A DNA stretch of 17,673 bases, taken from an uncultured Flavobacteriaceae bacterium. GTDB lineage: Bacteria > Bacteroidota > Bacteroidia > Flavobacteriales > Flavobacteriaceae. The DNA is taken from positions 1-17,673 of the forward strand of contig CALITN010000181.1 of NCBI GenBank assembly GCA_938041595.1, given 5' to 3'. The notes under the pieces were generated by a model. That model was not told the origin of the DNA, did no database searches, and saw only the letters and a program-made list of their open reading frames with translations. A program made the position numbers and the translations under genes. This document shows positions 6,674 through 15,365 of the stretch, in pieces (the first letter of the stretch is position 1; each line of letters opens with the position of its first letter).

Positions 6674-8392
6674 TTAAAAGTTTTGTTGCTTGAACTGATT
6701 AACGATATAGTCTGACGTTCGCCATGAGAGCGCAAGGATTGTCCAGGTTGGATTTTTATCTGCTTGTGAGACAAAAGGCCCAGCATCGACTACAAAAACA
6801 TTGTCGAGATCATGAAGTTTTTCGAATCGGTCTACAACAGATTTTTTGGGATCATTCCCCATTCTTGTGGTTCCTACTTCATGAATAATTCTCCCTGGGG
6901 TGTGCAGTCCAAAATTCTTATCCTTACCGGGTTTTTCCCCTAGCGGAATTCCTCCCATATTGACGATTATTTCCTCAAAGGTGTCGTGCATATGTTTTGC
7001 TTGTTTCAATTCCTGATCGCTCCATTGATAATGGAAACGTAAAACAGGAATACCCCATTGATCTTTTTTGTTTGGATCGATTTCACAATAGTTTTCTTTT
7101 CGGGCAATGGACTCTCCTCTACCGGACATTCCGACCAAAGAACCATAGTATTTTTTCACATCTTGACGCAGGGAATCGCCGTAGCCTCCTACGGGTTTTC
7201 CAAAGAAAGAATTTAAATAGTTAGGGTCAAAACCAAAACCATAACTAGGCGCGCCGAGACCCCCCCAAACTTCAATATGGTATCCCCGTGCGAAATCTAA
7301 TTTTTTGTTGTCAAGCCACCATGGAGAATAGAGGTGCATACCACCAACACCGTCTTCATTATAGATTTTCCGGTTCATCAGATTGGGCACAAAGCCCATC
7401 CGATCTCCTCCAGTAGAATCATGAAGGTATTTCCCAATCAAATCACTACTATTTCCAAGACCATTGGGATGAGCTGAACATTTGGAATTCAGAAGAATCC
7501 GAGCAGTACTACAGGCAGAAGCAGCCATTACTACAACTTTGGCTTTGATGGAATAGTCTAGATTTGTTTTTTTGTCAATGTAATTTACCCCAGTCGCTTT
7601 TCCGTTACCATCTACGGTTACTTCTCGCACCATGGCATTGGTGTAAAGATCGATCTGTCCACCGGATTTTTGTGCGGGAAAAATCAAACACGAGCCGGAT
7701 GAAAAATCGGCATATACTTGACAAGATCGGCTGCATTGATTGCAGTAGAAACAAACCCCTCGTTCTTGGTTGATTCTTTGGGTGAGAATAGACATTCTTG
7801 AGGGCATCACTTTTACCCCAGCTTTTTCAGCCCCTTTTTTATAGTAGAGTTCGTGAAGTCGCGGTTTGGGGACTGGAAGGAAAAACCCATCGGGTTCATT
7901 GTATATATTTTCCTTACTTCCAAAGACACCAATTAGCTTATCAACTTTATCGTAATAGGGTTTGACGTCGTCATATCCAATGGGCCAATCTTCCCCAACA
8001 CCATCTCTGCTTTTGGATTTAAAATCTAGCGGTCCGAAGCGCAACGATATACGTCCCCAGTGATTAGTTCTACCCCCGAGCATTCGCGATCGAAACCAAT
8101 CAAAGGTAGTCCCCTCTGCCCGAGTGTAAGGCTCTCCTTCAATATCCCAGCCGCCATAAGCCATGTCAAAATCACCAAAAGCACGGGAGGTACCCGCTCC
8201 TCTTCGCGGGGATTGATAGGGCCATTTCATTTGGGTAATCTGATCAGGATTTGCTGGGTCAAAGTGTGGGCCGGCCTCTAACAAAGCCACCTTTAAGCCG
8301 GCTTCACTTAGTACTTTTGTAGCCATTCCCCCTCCAGCACCAGAACCAACAATAACGACATCATATTTTTTTTGTTTTTTCAGTATATACAT
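6674..8392 (-). CDS. GMC-family FAD oxidoreductase, glycoside/gluconate dehydrogenase-like, with CxxCxxCxxxC cluster
   Basis: The 572-residue predicted sugar or glycoside dehydrogenase has an FAD-binding Rossmann start, YDVVIVGSGAGGG (10-22), and acidic Glu39 in LLEAG. A second flavin motif, RMLGGRTNHWG, is at 103-113. The C-terminal GMC domain has IIHEVGTTRMG (502-512, probable catalytic His504) and DKNPTW (545-550, the Asn of the His/Asn pair), ending in an FAD-contacting VDAGPFVSQ segment. Residues 214-224 carry Cys214, 217, 220 and 224 (CxxCxxCxxxC) with Cys235 nearby. Related FAD-glucose dehydrogenases hold an iron-sulfur cluster in this region, so electron relay is likely here. It has no signal peptide; co-export with the Tat-bearing subunit 3-like protein 4 bases downstream is the natural reading. 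A 3-keto-glycoside-forming reaction is possible but not proven by sequence. Confidence 0.93.
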   Translation of the reverse strand: MYILKKQKKYDVVIVGSGAGGGMATKVLSEAGLKVALLEAGPHFDPANPDQITQMKWPYQSPRRGAGTSRAFGDFDMAYGGWDIEGEPYTRAEGTTFDWFRSRMLGGRTNHWGRISLRFGPLDFKSKSRDGVGEDWPIGYDDVKPYYDKVDKLIGVFGSKENIYNEPDGFFLPVPKPRLHELYYKKGAEKAGVKVMPSRMSILTQRINQERGVCFYCNQCSRSCQVYADFSSGSCLIFPAQKSGGQIDLYTNAMVREVTVDGNGKATGVNYIDKKTNLDYSIKAKVVVMAASACSTARILLNSKCSAHPNGLGNSSDLIGKYLHDSTGGDRMGFVPNLMNRKIYNEDGVGGMHLYSPWWLDNKKLDFARGYHIEVWGGLGAPSYGFGFDPNYLNSFFGKPVGGYGDSLRQDVKKYYGSLVGMSGRGESIARKENYCEIDPNKKDQWGIPVLRFHYQWSDQELKQAKHMHDTFEEIIVNMGGIPLGEKPGKDKNFGLHTPGRIIHEVGTTRMGNDPKKSVVDRFEKLHDLDNVFVVDAGPFVSQADKNPTWTILALSWRTSDYIVNQFKQQNF

Positions 8393-8442
8393 AATTGAAC
8401 TATAAATTGAAGGAAATATCGGCTTTTGCGTAAATTAGGAAC

Positions 8443-8458
8443 GCTCTTAGTGAAGAGC
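8443..8458. repeat. Small perfect hairpin between esterase and GMC genes
   Basis: GCTCTT and AAGAGC form a perfect 6-bp stem around a 4-base loop in the 81-base gap before the GMC gene. On the minus strand it is followed by GTTCC and not by a U-run, so it is not a canonical terminator. It might stabilise or process the transcript. Confidence 0.4.
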
Positions 8459-8473
8459 TTCTTTGTAAACACT

Positions 8474-9271
8474 CTATTGAGATTTTAAAGAATTAGAAAA
8501 AACCCATTCTAATAAATCATTTTCTTGTAAAGCATTATTCCAGATAAAGTGGTTATGCTCGGGGTAAGAGGTGAATCTTACGGGAGCATTTTTCTCTAAT
8601 AGGCCATTATATAATTGTTGTGAAAATTCATGGGAAATAACCTGATCCTTTTTACCGTGGAAAAGCCATAGCGGGGTATGTTGTAGTTTTCTAACCCAAC
8701 GAGAATGAGCTCCACCACAAATTGAAAAAGCAGCAGCAAACTTTTTGGGGTTTCTATACACGAGCTCAAGAGTTCCCATACCGCCCATGGACAAACCGCC
8801 AAGATAAATTTGATGTGACCTTATGGGAAATGAATCTTCAACATAATTTATAAATTCCTCAACCAGTTCTAATTGTTCATTTTTTCTTTTCCGTTTGAAA
8901 AAAGCATAGGGTTGTCGAGACTTGACCTTGGCCCAATATGTATTTTTTGAACATTGAGGAAAAACAACAATTGCAGGAAAGTTTTTTCTTACATCATTTT
9001 TTAGAAAAAAATCACTTCCGTGAGTTAGTTGTAATTCGTTGTCATTTCCGCGTTCACCAACACCATGCAGAAAAAGTATCAAGGGGTATTGTTTTGAGGA
9101 ATCATAGTTTTCAGGCAATAAAAGCCTATATGGAAGTGTTTTTTTTGTTCCCTTATAAATGAGCTTTTGATATTCCTGCCCAAATACTAGACAAGAACAA
9201 GTTGTGATCAAAAGGAAGACAAGGGAAGATATTTTTTTATTTAGTCCTTTTGAAAAAAGTAAAGTTTTCAT
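8474..9271 (-). CDS. Secreted alpha/beta-hydrolase esterase (PHB-depolymerase/carboxylesterase type)
   Basis: The 265-residue predicted carbohydrate or lipid esterase has an N-terminal signal (about 1-31, positively charged start, hydrophobic core, then LVFGQ) indicating export. The hydrolase core shows LILFLHGVGERGND (64-77, oxyanion loop), the nucleophile elbow GGLSMGG (Ser161), Asp209 in LFHGKKDQ, and a C-terminal HFIW with His241 as the likely third triad residue. The length suits a single-domain esterase of the kind often found in polysaccharide utilization loci, where they remove acetyl, feruloyl or other acyl groups; the precise bond cannot be read off. It lies 107 bases after susD with a strong hairpin between, so its expression is probably lower than that of susCD. 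A peptidase of the S9 type is less likely given the size and lack of a propeller. Confidence 0.88.
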   Translation of the reverse strand: MKTLLFSKGLNKKISSLVFLLITTCSCLVFGQEYQKLIYKGTKKTLPYRLLLPENYDSSKQYPLILFLHGVGERGNDNELQLTHGSDFFLKNDVRKNFPAIVVFPQCSKNTYWAKVKSRQPYAFFKRKRKNEQLELVEEFINYVEDSFPIRSHQIYLGGLSMGGMGTLELVYRNPKKFAAAFSICGGAHSRWVRKLQHTPLWLFHGKKDQVISHEFSQQLYNGLLEKNAPVRFTSYPEHNHFIWNNALQENDLLEWVFSNSLKSQ

Positions 9272-9284
9272 AAATTAATTTATA

Positions 9285-9313
9285 AAATAGGGGATAATTT
9301 ATATCCCCTATTT
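9285..9313 (-). terminator. Strong hairpin downstream of susD, probable attenuating terminator
   Basis: A perfect 12-bp stem (9285-9296 with 9302-9313; core GGGGATA/TATCCCC) closes a 5-base loop. Reading the minus strand, it is followed by TTATAAATTAATTT, a weak U-rich tail. It lies 13 bases before the esterase start. The likely role is partial termination or 3'-end protection of the susCD message, a common arrangement in SusCD operons. Confidence 0.7.
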
Positions 9314-9316
9314 GAA

Positions 9317-9351
9317 TGGCAAAAAATAAACCAATAATATGTGTTTTGCCA
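9317..9351 (-). repeat. Second hairpin in the susD 3' region
   Basis: TGGCAAAA (9317-9324) and TTTTGCCA (9344-9351) pair perfectly over 8 bp around a 19-base loop. It sits 27 bases past the susD stop and just upstream of the stronger hairpin in the transcript. The two together could protect the susCD mRNA from 3' decay. No function is proven by sequence. Confidence 0.5.
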
Positions 9352-9378
9352 AATTAAGTTTAAAGAATCATTTTGGTT

Positions 9379-11052
9379 TTATTTTGCCCACCATAGTTTT
9401 GTGGCTTTTACATCAGCACCCTGTTTCGATACCGCTGCTTGAACGTTGGCAGCATTTGATGTATATGCACTAGAAATATATCGCAATCTGTTTGCGTATG
9501 CCCCATTCATTGCACCAGAGAGGCTTCGAATATCATTGTCAGATGATGTAGTGATGGCTGAAGTTGGATACCCAGTGTCACGCACAATAGCCCATGCTTC
9601 GTATCCATTAGTATAGTTCGCTAACCATCTTTGGGTAGCAATTTTTTCTAACTTTTCTTCATTACTCCCAGTAAGTGCTCCCATTTTTGATGCTGCAAAA
9701 TCATCTGTGATAGCAGTTCCCCAAAGGTTCATCGCATGCTCTAATCCAATTTGATAATGTGCTGCAGCATCACCTGATGCCAGGCCTTTGACAATAGCTT
9801 CAGCAATCATAAAGTGACTATCAGCAGCAGTCATAACCACAGAAGGGGAAATATCGCCACCTTCATTTGATTTATTTACAACAACGTCTACAGGACTTGA
9901 AAATAAATTTCCATTAAAGATTCCTTTAATGTTTGGACTTAACCTTACAGGAAGACCAATATGGTGAGTGTTTTCAGGCATTGTAATTGTTAAATTTGTA
10001 TCAGTTTGAGACCATGTGTAGTCGGTATCAAGGACTAGACCTGCTTTATCTAAAGTATTTTTTAGAAAAGCAATTTGTTTATTGGAAGCCTGTGAGATGT
10101 CGATTGTTACTTCACCCCCTGCACTTGGCTTTGACATTAAGCTAAGTCTTGGGTCTTTTGATGATGACAATGCATTTACCATTGGCTCAGCAACTTTCCA
10201 CTGACCACCCTCGCCAAATCCAAAATATATATCACCGTAATTACAGTGCTCGACCCAAATATTTCCAACTTGATTAAACGAAGTAAAAAGCGCATCAGAA
10301 TCAGCTAAAACACCAGAGCTAATTGCTTCCGAAATTGCAGTAGCTGCAAAATCCTCCCCAGCCGCTCCATGAGCCCTCAAGCCCATTCTTAATTTTAAAC
10401 TATTTGCCAGCTGTTTCCACTTCTGCATGTCCCCATTAAATAGCACATCATTTTCTCCTAGTCTATCAACCCCTTGTCCCGTTTCAGTTTTGTTACCAAT
10501 AATTGAAATTGCTTGGCTTAATTCTGAAATTACACCTCTATAAATATCAATTTGCTCATCATATTTCGGGAGAGTTATTTCTGGGTCAGAGGCCTCTGAA
10601 TAAGGGATCATTCCAACTTGATCCGTATATAGTTGATAATAGAGCCCTTTCATGATTAGTCCAATTGCATAATATTGATCATTTTCTAGCACACCACCTT
10701 CACCGACAAGATTCATGTAAGCAGTTAATGAGCTGTTGTATCCAGCCAACCAACCGTTAGTACCTTCTTGTAACCAACCAGTATATTCCCATCCAAAATT
10801 TCCATCCCAGGAATATTGTGAATGACCTCCTGCATGTTGACCAGCATATTGATCTTGATGAAATATTTGGCCAAACCATAAAGGACCAGCAACTGGTTTA
10901 AATAGCCCTTTTTGTAGACTAGTAACAAAAAATTTGGCACTGACATCAGATACAGCTAGAGCATCTGGTTGCACATTTATTTCATTGAAATCATCCGTAC
11001 AGGATACCATAATTCCAAGAAATAACCCTAATAATAAAATCCTATTCTTCAT
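9379..11052 (-). CDS. SusD/RagB-family glycan-binding outer-membrane lipoprotein
   Basis: The protein is the extracellular lid that binds oligosaccharide over the SusC channel. From the ATG at 11052 it has 557 residues; an ATG at 11070 would add six (MVNRKK). I prefer the inner start because it gives a compact lipoprotein signal (MKNRILLLG to IMVSC, Cys18) and is preceded by the A/G-rich AGAAAAAAG. After the lipobox comes TDDFNEINVQP, typical of the SusD-like 2 group. Family landmarks follow: YTDQVGMIPYSEA, then DMQKWKQLANSLKLRMGLR in the TPR-like helices, and a C-terminal NRLRYISSAYTSNAANVQAAV with LWWAK at the end. It starts 37 bases after the susC stop (19 from the outer ATG), so the pair is co-transcribed. 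The bound glycan cannot be predicted from these motifs. Confidence 0.95.
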   Translation of the reverse strand: MKNRILLLGLFLGIMVSCTDDFNEINVQPDALAVSDVSAKFFVTSLQKGLFKPVAGPLWFGQIFHQDQYAGQHAGGHSQYSWDGNFGWEYTGWLQEGTNGWLAGYNSSLTAYMNLVGEGGVLENDQYYAIGLIMKGLYYQLYTDQVGMIPYSEASDPEITLPKYDEQIDIYRGVISELSQAISIIGNKTETGQGVDRLGENDVLFNGDMQKWKQLANSLKLRMGLRAHGAAGEDFAATAISEAISSGVLADSDALFTSFNQVGNIWVEHCNYGDIYFGFGEGGQWKVAEPMVNALSSSKDPRLSLMSKPSAGGEVTIDISQASNKQIAFLKNTLDKAGLVLDTDYTWSQTDTNLTITMPENTHHIGLPVRLSPNIKGIFNGNLFSSPVDVVVNKSNEGGDISPSVVMTAADSHFMIAEAIVKGLASGDAAAHYQIGLEHAMNLWGTAITDDFAASKMGALTGSNEEKLEKIATQRWLANYTNGYEAWAIVRDTGYPTSAITTSSDNDIRSLSGAMNGAYANRLRYISSAYTSNAANVQAAVSKQGADVKATKLWWAK

Positions 11053-11089
11053 CTTTTTTCTATTTACCATTAATTCTATTTGTTAAAAT

Positions 11090-14000
11090 TTAAAAATTTA
11101 AAGTTAAGTTCATTCCAACACTTCTTATAGTTGGCATCTGATTGTGGTTTAATCCTTGTATTCCAAGGGATGTTCCCAGCATTACTTCAGGGTCAATATC
11201 TTCAGCTGATTTAGAAATGAAAAACAAATTCCTTCCAACTAATTGAAGATTTGCGCTTTGTAGGCCAATAGCATCTACCCCTGGAATTCTGTATCCAATT
11301 GATAGTTCTCTGAGCCTAATATTATCCTGATCATACAAATAATTTTCTGAAATTGCTGACATCGCTTTCCAGTAATCTTGCCCTGAAACATTTACCGTAT
11401 TAGCCGTTCCGGTTTCAGTATTATTTCCTTGAACAACCACACCGGACTCACGATACTCTAAACTTCTCTCTGAAGCTCCAAATCTGTCAAGGTCAGCAGA
11501 AGTTTGAGAATAAACTTTACCCCCAATTCGTGCATCGATCAGAAAGCTAAATGTAAAATCTTTGTAGGAGATGTTGTTTGACCAACCTCCCAACCAGTCC
11601 GGTTGACCATTTCCTAAAAAAACATCAACATCTGAGGCAATTGGCGCTCCATTAGCATCAACCTCTCCAGTCCATTCTCTTCCATATATGTCCCCAATAC
11701 TTCCTCCAGTTGTAGCTTTTATGCTTAGGTTTCCATCCGTTGAAGTGTTGTAGACAAAACTATCAAGGCCATCTATTAATTCTTCTATTTTGTTTTCATT
11801 TTTTGAATAAAATAATGATGTGTTCCAAGAAAGATCTGTAGTTTTTAGTAATGTCCCACCAAGAGCAATTTCAACACCGTTGTTAGTTACTTTACCAATA
11901 TTGGATCTGTCAAACTGAAACCCTGTAGCAGCAGGCACCGGAACGTCAAAAATAAGGTCTTTAGTTGTTATATTGTAAACCGCAAGATCTAACGTCAATC
12001 TGTTTTTGAGCATACTAAGTTCAAGACCAAATTCTGAAGAAGTAACGGTTTCAGGTTTGAGATTTGGATTAAACTTTACTTTGGGTGATTGTAATTCAGT
12101 TAACCCAAGGTAACCAGCACCAGGCACTGTAAAGGTCTGGTTAAGTTGATAAGGCTCTGTATCATTACCAACTTCTGCTATACTTGCTCTTAATTTAAAT
12201 AGATCTAGAAACTCTTGAGCAGGATCAATAAACTGGTTAAGTAAGGCAGACAGACTAGCCGAATTATACATGTAAGACCTGTTGTCTTCACTTAATGTGG
12301 AGGACCAATCATTCCTAGCAGATACATCCAAATATAAAAAGTTATCGTACGCTAAATTAACTGATCCGTATAATGAGTTAACTTTTTTAATTGACTGGGG
12401 AAACTCAAGTGGAGGAGCAACTTCATTTAAATTTGAAACAAAAAATCTTGTTGGAATTTTGAAGTTTCGTCCCGAAACAACCATGCCCTCAAAAGTTCTT
12501 TTTGACATATTACCACCGACATTGGCAACCAGATTAAGTTTGTCTGTTAGGTCACGGTTAGCAGTTACTAAAAACTCAGAATTTAGTTCTCCGAAAGAGT
12601 TTTCTCCGATTCTCAAAGCACCTGTATTTTCAAAATGTCGTCCTGGCTTCAGAATCCTATTATCTCTAACATTAGTCACATCAGCACCAACTCTAACAAA
12701 TGCATTTAACCAATCTGTAAAATTGTAGTTAATTTTAAAGAAACCAAGAAATCTGTTTCTACGCACCACATTCTCGTCATGAAGTGTCATCCAATATGGG
12801 TTACCAGTGAGACCGTCATCATATTTGATAACAGCAAATTCTTCTGGAGTTGCAGGATTGTCCAGCTGATAGTTTCTTAAATCATTAGTAATAACGTTTC
12901 TTGGCATTCCATATACATACCCCAATAGTCCTTGTGCTCCATTGGTAGACGCTCTGTTGGTTACTTCTTGTGTGAAATAAGTTGCTTTTGCATCAATGCT
13001 TAACTTATCTGAAAGATCTGCTACCCCTCTTAAGTTAAAGTTATGGCTATTGAGATCAGAACCCTCAATCATTGACTCAGAAGAATTATTAGTGTAGGAA
13101 AATCTAACTGATCCGCTTTCTGAACCTTTGTCCAAAGAAACGGAAGTTATGTTTCGAAATGCAGATCTAAAGAAGTTACTGACATTATTAGGACGCGCTG
13201 TGTATGATTTTGTTGAACCATCATAATAGGGCTGAGAAGAACCATTTAAAGGAGCGCCCCACGAATCTCGAGTCCATGCAGTTCCAGTACCACGTTCTGG
13301 AAACGCCGCACCCAACAATCCCTGTCCATATTCGTTTTGAAAATCAGGCAGTAACATAGGGTTGTCAACATATAAGTTTGTTTTTACAGAAACACCTAAT
13401 CTATCAGACTTTGATCCCTTTTTTGTAGTTATAAGAATCACACCGTTACCAGCTCTAGATCCATAAAGTGCAGCCGCACTAGGGCCTTTTAAAACAGTTA
13501 CAGACTCTACATCATCAGGGTTGATATCAGTTATACCACCACCTGAAATCGAAGGCTCATAACTTGGTTGGCCTCCGCTGTCGTTTGAACCAGCAGTGCT
13601 TTGATTTCCCTCACCATCGCCTTGAATTGAGGCATTAATGGGCATACCATCTACAACAATAAGTGCTTGGGTATTCCCACCTAGGGAGTTATTACCTCTT
13701 ATCGTAATTCGTGAGGCGGATCCTAGTGAACCCGATTGGGAGATTTGAAGCCCTGCAACTTTACCTGCAAGTGAATTAGCTAGGTTGTTGTCTTTAATGG
13801 TGTTTACATTACCTCCTGATATTTCGCTAACAGCATATCCAAGTGATTTTTTTTCTCTAGAGATCCCCAGGGCAGTGACCACAACTTCACTCAAAGAATC
13901 TGGCTGTAGTGATATTGAATAACTTCCATCATCACTAACTTGAATTTCCTGTGATGAATAACCTACATACTGAACAGAGAGCGTCGAACCTTCTGAAGCT

Positions 14001-14185
14001 TCAATTGAGAATTCTCCATTGAAATCAGAAGTAGAACCTTGACTAGTTTCAAGATTAAGAATTGTAGCTCCAGGTAAAGGAGTTCCATTTTCATCTGTGA
14101 CATTTCCATTAATTGTGTTTTGGGAATAAACATTTGCTCCCAAAAGCATTAACGAAAACAAAAAATAAACTTTTAAAGTTTTCAT
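11090..14185 (-). CDS. SusC/RagA-family TonB-linked outer-membrane receptor
   Basis: The 1031-residue protein is the TonB-dependent importer of the SusCD pair. Residues 1-22 are a signal peptide (MKTLKVYFLFSLMLLGANVYSQ). Residues about 24-94 form the carboxypeptidase-regulatory-like domain (INGNVTDENGTPLPGATI). The TonB-box region SEVVVTALGISREKKSLGY (99-117) follows, then the plug domain with the SusC signature AALYGSRAGNGVILITTKKG (238-257). The rest is a 22-stranded barrel pattern ending in an aromatic residue (MNLTLNF), as required for barrel assembly. No N-terminal signal-transduction (STN) domain is present, which fits regulation by the neighbouring LacI protein rather than by an ECF sigma/anti-sigma pair. 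It is the first gene of the locus and is divergent from lacI across 175 bases. Length and motifs are normal for the family. Confidence 0.97.
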   Translation of the reverse strand: MKTLKVYFLFSLMLLGANVYSQNTINGNVTDENGTPLPGATILNLETSQGSTSDFNGEFSIEASEGSTLSVQYVGYSSQEIQVSDDGSYSISLQPDSLSEVVVTALGISREKKSLGYAVSEISGGNVNTIKDNNLANSLAGKVAGLQISQSGSLGSASRITIRGNNSLGGNTQALIVVDGMPINASIQGDGEGNQSTAGSNDSGGQPSYEPSISGGGITDINPDDVESVTVLKGPSAAALYGSRAGNGVILITTKKGSKSDRLGVSVKTNLYVDNPMLLPDFQNEYGQGLLGAAFPERGTGTAWTRDSWGAPLNGSSQPYYDGSTKSYTARPNNVSNFFRSAFRNITSVSLDKGSESGSVRFSYTNNSSESMIEGSDLNSHNFNLRGVADLSDKLSIDAKATYFTQEVTNRASTNGAQGLLGYVYGMPRNVITNDLRNYQLDNPATPEEFAVIKYDDGLTGNPYWMTLHDENVVRRNRFLGFFKINYNFTDWLNAFVRVGADVTNVRDNRILKPGRHFENTGALRIGENSFGELNSEFLVTANRDLTDKLNLVANVGGNMSKRTFEGMVVSGRNFKIPTRFFVSNLNEVAPPLEFPQSIKKVNSLYGSVNLAYDNFLYLDVSARNDWSSTLSEDNRSYMYNSASLSALLNQFIDPAQEFLDLFKLRASIAEVGNDTEPYQLNQTFTVPGAGYLGLTELQSPKVKFNPNLKPETVTSSEFGLELSMLKNRLTLDLAVYNITTKDLIFDVPVPAATGFQFDRSNIGKVTNNGVEIALGGTLLKTTDLSWNTSLFYSKNENKIEELIDGLDSFVYNTSTDGNLSIKATTGGSIGDIYGREWTGEVDANGAPIASDVDVFLGNGQPDWLGGWSNNISYKDFTFSFLIDARIGGKVYSQTSADLDRFGASERSLEYRESGVVVQGNNTETGTANTVNVSGQDYWKAMSAISENYLYDQDNIRLRELSIGYRIPGVDAIGLQSANLQLVGRNLFFISKSAEDIDPEVMLGTSLGIQGLNHNQMPTIRSVGMNLTLNF

Positions 14186-14204
14186 AATTGGTTTGTTTTA
14201 CCTC

Positions 14205-14234
14205 TAAATTTATTGCTTGATAGACACAAAACAA
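14205..14234 (-). promoter_or_regulatory. Candidate susC promoter (Bacteroidota type)
   Basis: On the minus strand, TTG at 14234-14232 is followed by 19 bases and then TAAATTTA at 14212-14205, a 7-of-8 match to the Bacteroidota -7 element TAnnTTTG. The spacing fits the -33 TTG element. It would start transcription about 15 bases before the susC ATG, a short leader. The region is A/T-rich, so chance matches are easy. Confidence 0.3.
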
Positions 14235-14327
14235 CCATCATCTTGGTTTTCTAAGCTAAAAAATAAAATAGCTCTAGCATAATTGTGACTATAAAGCGCT
14301 GATTTATATATAATTATGAAATGCGTA

Positions 14328-14353
14328 TTTTTACTTAAACCATTAAGTTAAAA
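14328..14353. promoter_or_regulatory. A/T-rich dyad just upstream of lacI, candidate operator
   Basis: Two 11-base arms (14328-14338 and 14343-14353) pair with one mismatch around a 4-base spacer; the core is ACTTAA-ACCA-TTAAGT. It ends 7 bases before the lacI ATG and overlaps TATTTTTA (14326-14333), a 7-of-8 match to the TAnnTTTG -7 element for lacI. Its position suits self-repression by the LacI protein. The low sequence complexity means it could be chance. Confidence 0.35.
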
Positions 14354-14360
14354 ACTAGTC

Positions 14361-15365
14361 ATGAGTCAAAAGAAAATAGCTGCGTTTTTTGGAGTATCTG
14401 TAGCCACTGTTTCTAAAGCACTCAATGACAGTCATGACATTAGCAGAGAACTGAAAAAAGAGATTAAAAGCTATGCGGATAAGATAGGGTACAAAAAAAA
14501 CTATTCTGCGCTTGCCCTTAGGGCCAGAAAATCAATCAAAAATATAGCGGTAATTATTCCAAATTTTTACAATCTTTTTTTCAACGAAGTTATTAAAGGA
14601 ATTAATGACACTTCAAGGAAATATGGTTATAATACAATTGTATTGGAATCCAATGATTCCTTAAAACGCGAAAGAGAGTTATTGGATTATTTGCTAACAG
14701 GAATTGTTGATGGGCTGATTATTTCTCCTTCTTCTGAAACTATTAAGTTAAGGTCTAAAAATCACCTAATTGACATTAACGAGCGGATTCCAGTAGTGTT
14801 ATTCGATAAAATTTTTGAAGGGATTGATTGTGGAAAAATCACTAATGACAATAGGAATTGCTCCTACATGGCTACGCAAAAATTGATTGATATAGGCTGC
14901 AGAAAAATTGGCCTTATGAGTGATATGTACAAGCTAAATATTGCCAAAGACCGTATTTCTGGATTTAAATCAGCAATCCAAGAAGCAGGACTTGAACTAA
15001 AAGACTCAGATATGTTTTTTTACACACAGGACTTATTTTATATTCACCAACTTCAAATATTCATGAATAACGGCTACGACGGATTATTTTGTATGGAAGA
15101 AAACTCATTGATTAAAGTCAAAAATTTTATTGCAAGAAGTAAATCAAAACGTTTTGAACAACTCAAAATTGTGGGTTATTACAGTCGAAAAGCCTTTCGC
15201 AAAGATGTGGTCAACGAGGTTGAACCCAATTATATTTATGTCGATCAAAACGGATATAAAATGGGTCAAGAATCGTTGAAGTTATTACTAAAGCGATTTG
15301 ATATCAACAACAAAAACAGAAATGAACTGATAATTATTGATTCAGAAGTTCAAAATTTTGAATAA
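14361..15365 (+). CDS. LacI-family transcriptional regulator of the SusCD locus
   Basis: The 334-residue sugar-responsive DNA-binding repressor or activator has a helix-turn-helix at about 4-23 (KKIAAFFGVSVATVSKALND), a hinge region at about 46-57 (KNYSALALRARK), and then the periplasmic-binding-like ligand domain from about 60 (IKNIAVIIPNFYNLFFNEV to the end). The N-terminus is shorter than usual by a few residues, but an in-frame stop at 14349-14351 rules out an upstream start. It is transcribed away from susC, the typical arrangement for the local regulator of a utilization locus, and a dyad lies directly before its start. Its stop codon overlaps the next start (TAATG at 15363-15367), so it once headed a two-gene operon with the now broken glycosylasparaginase-like gene. 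It is visibly more AT-rich than the left operon. Confidence 0.94.
   Translation: MSQKKIAAFFGVSVATVSKALNDSHDISRELKKEIKSYADKIGYKKNYSALALRARKSIKNIAVIIPNFYNLFFNEVIKGINDTSRKYGYNTIVLESNDSLKRERELLDYLLTGIVDGLIISPSSETIKLRSKNHLIDINERIPVVLFDKIFEGIDCGKITNDNRNCSYMATQKLIDIGCRKIGLMSDMYKLNIAKDRISGFKSAIQEAGLELKDSDMFFYTQDLFYIHQLQIFMNNGYDGLFCMEENSLIKVKNFIARSKSKRFEQLKIVGYYSRKAFRKDVVNEVEPNYIYVDQNGYKMGQESLKLLLKRFDINNKNRNELIIIDSEVQNFE

Noticed and set aside
12282..12728. A 148-codon plus-strand frame inside susC
   Set aside because: It lies entirely opposite well-conserved SusC barrel sequence and has no domain, signal or upstream start context of its own.
14296..14301. AGCGCT palindrome in the lacI-susC spacer as LacI operator
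   Set aside because: The symmetry does not extend beyond six bases; flanking bases do not pair, so it is weaker than the dyad at 14328-14353.
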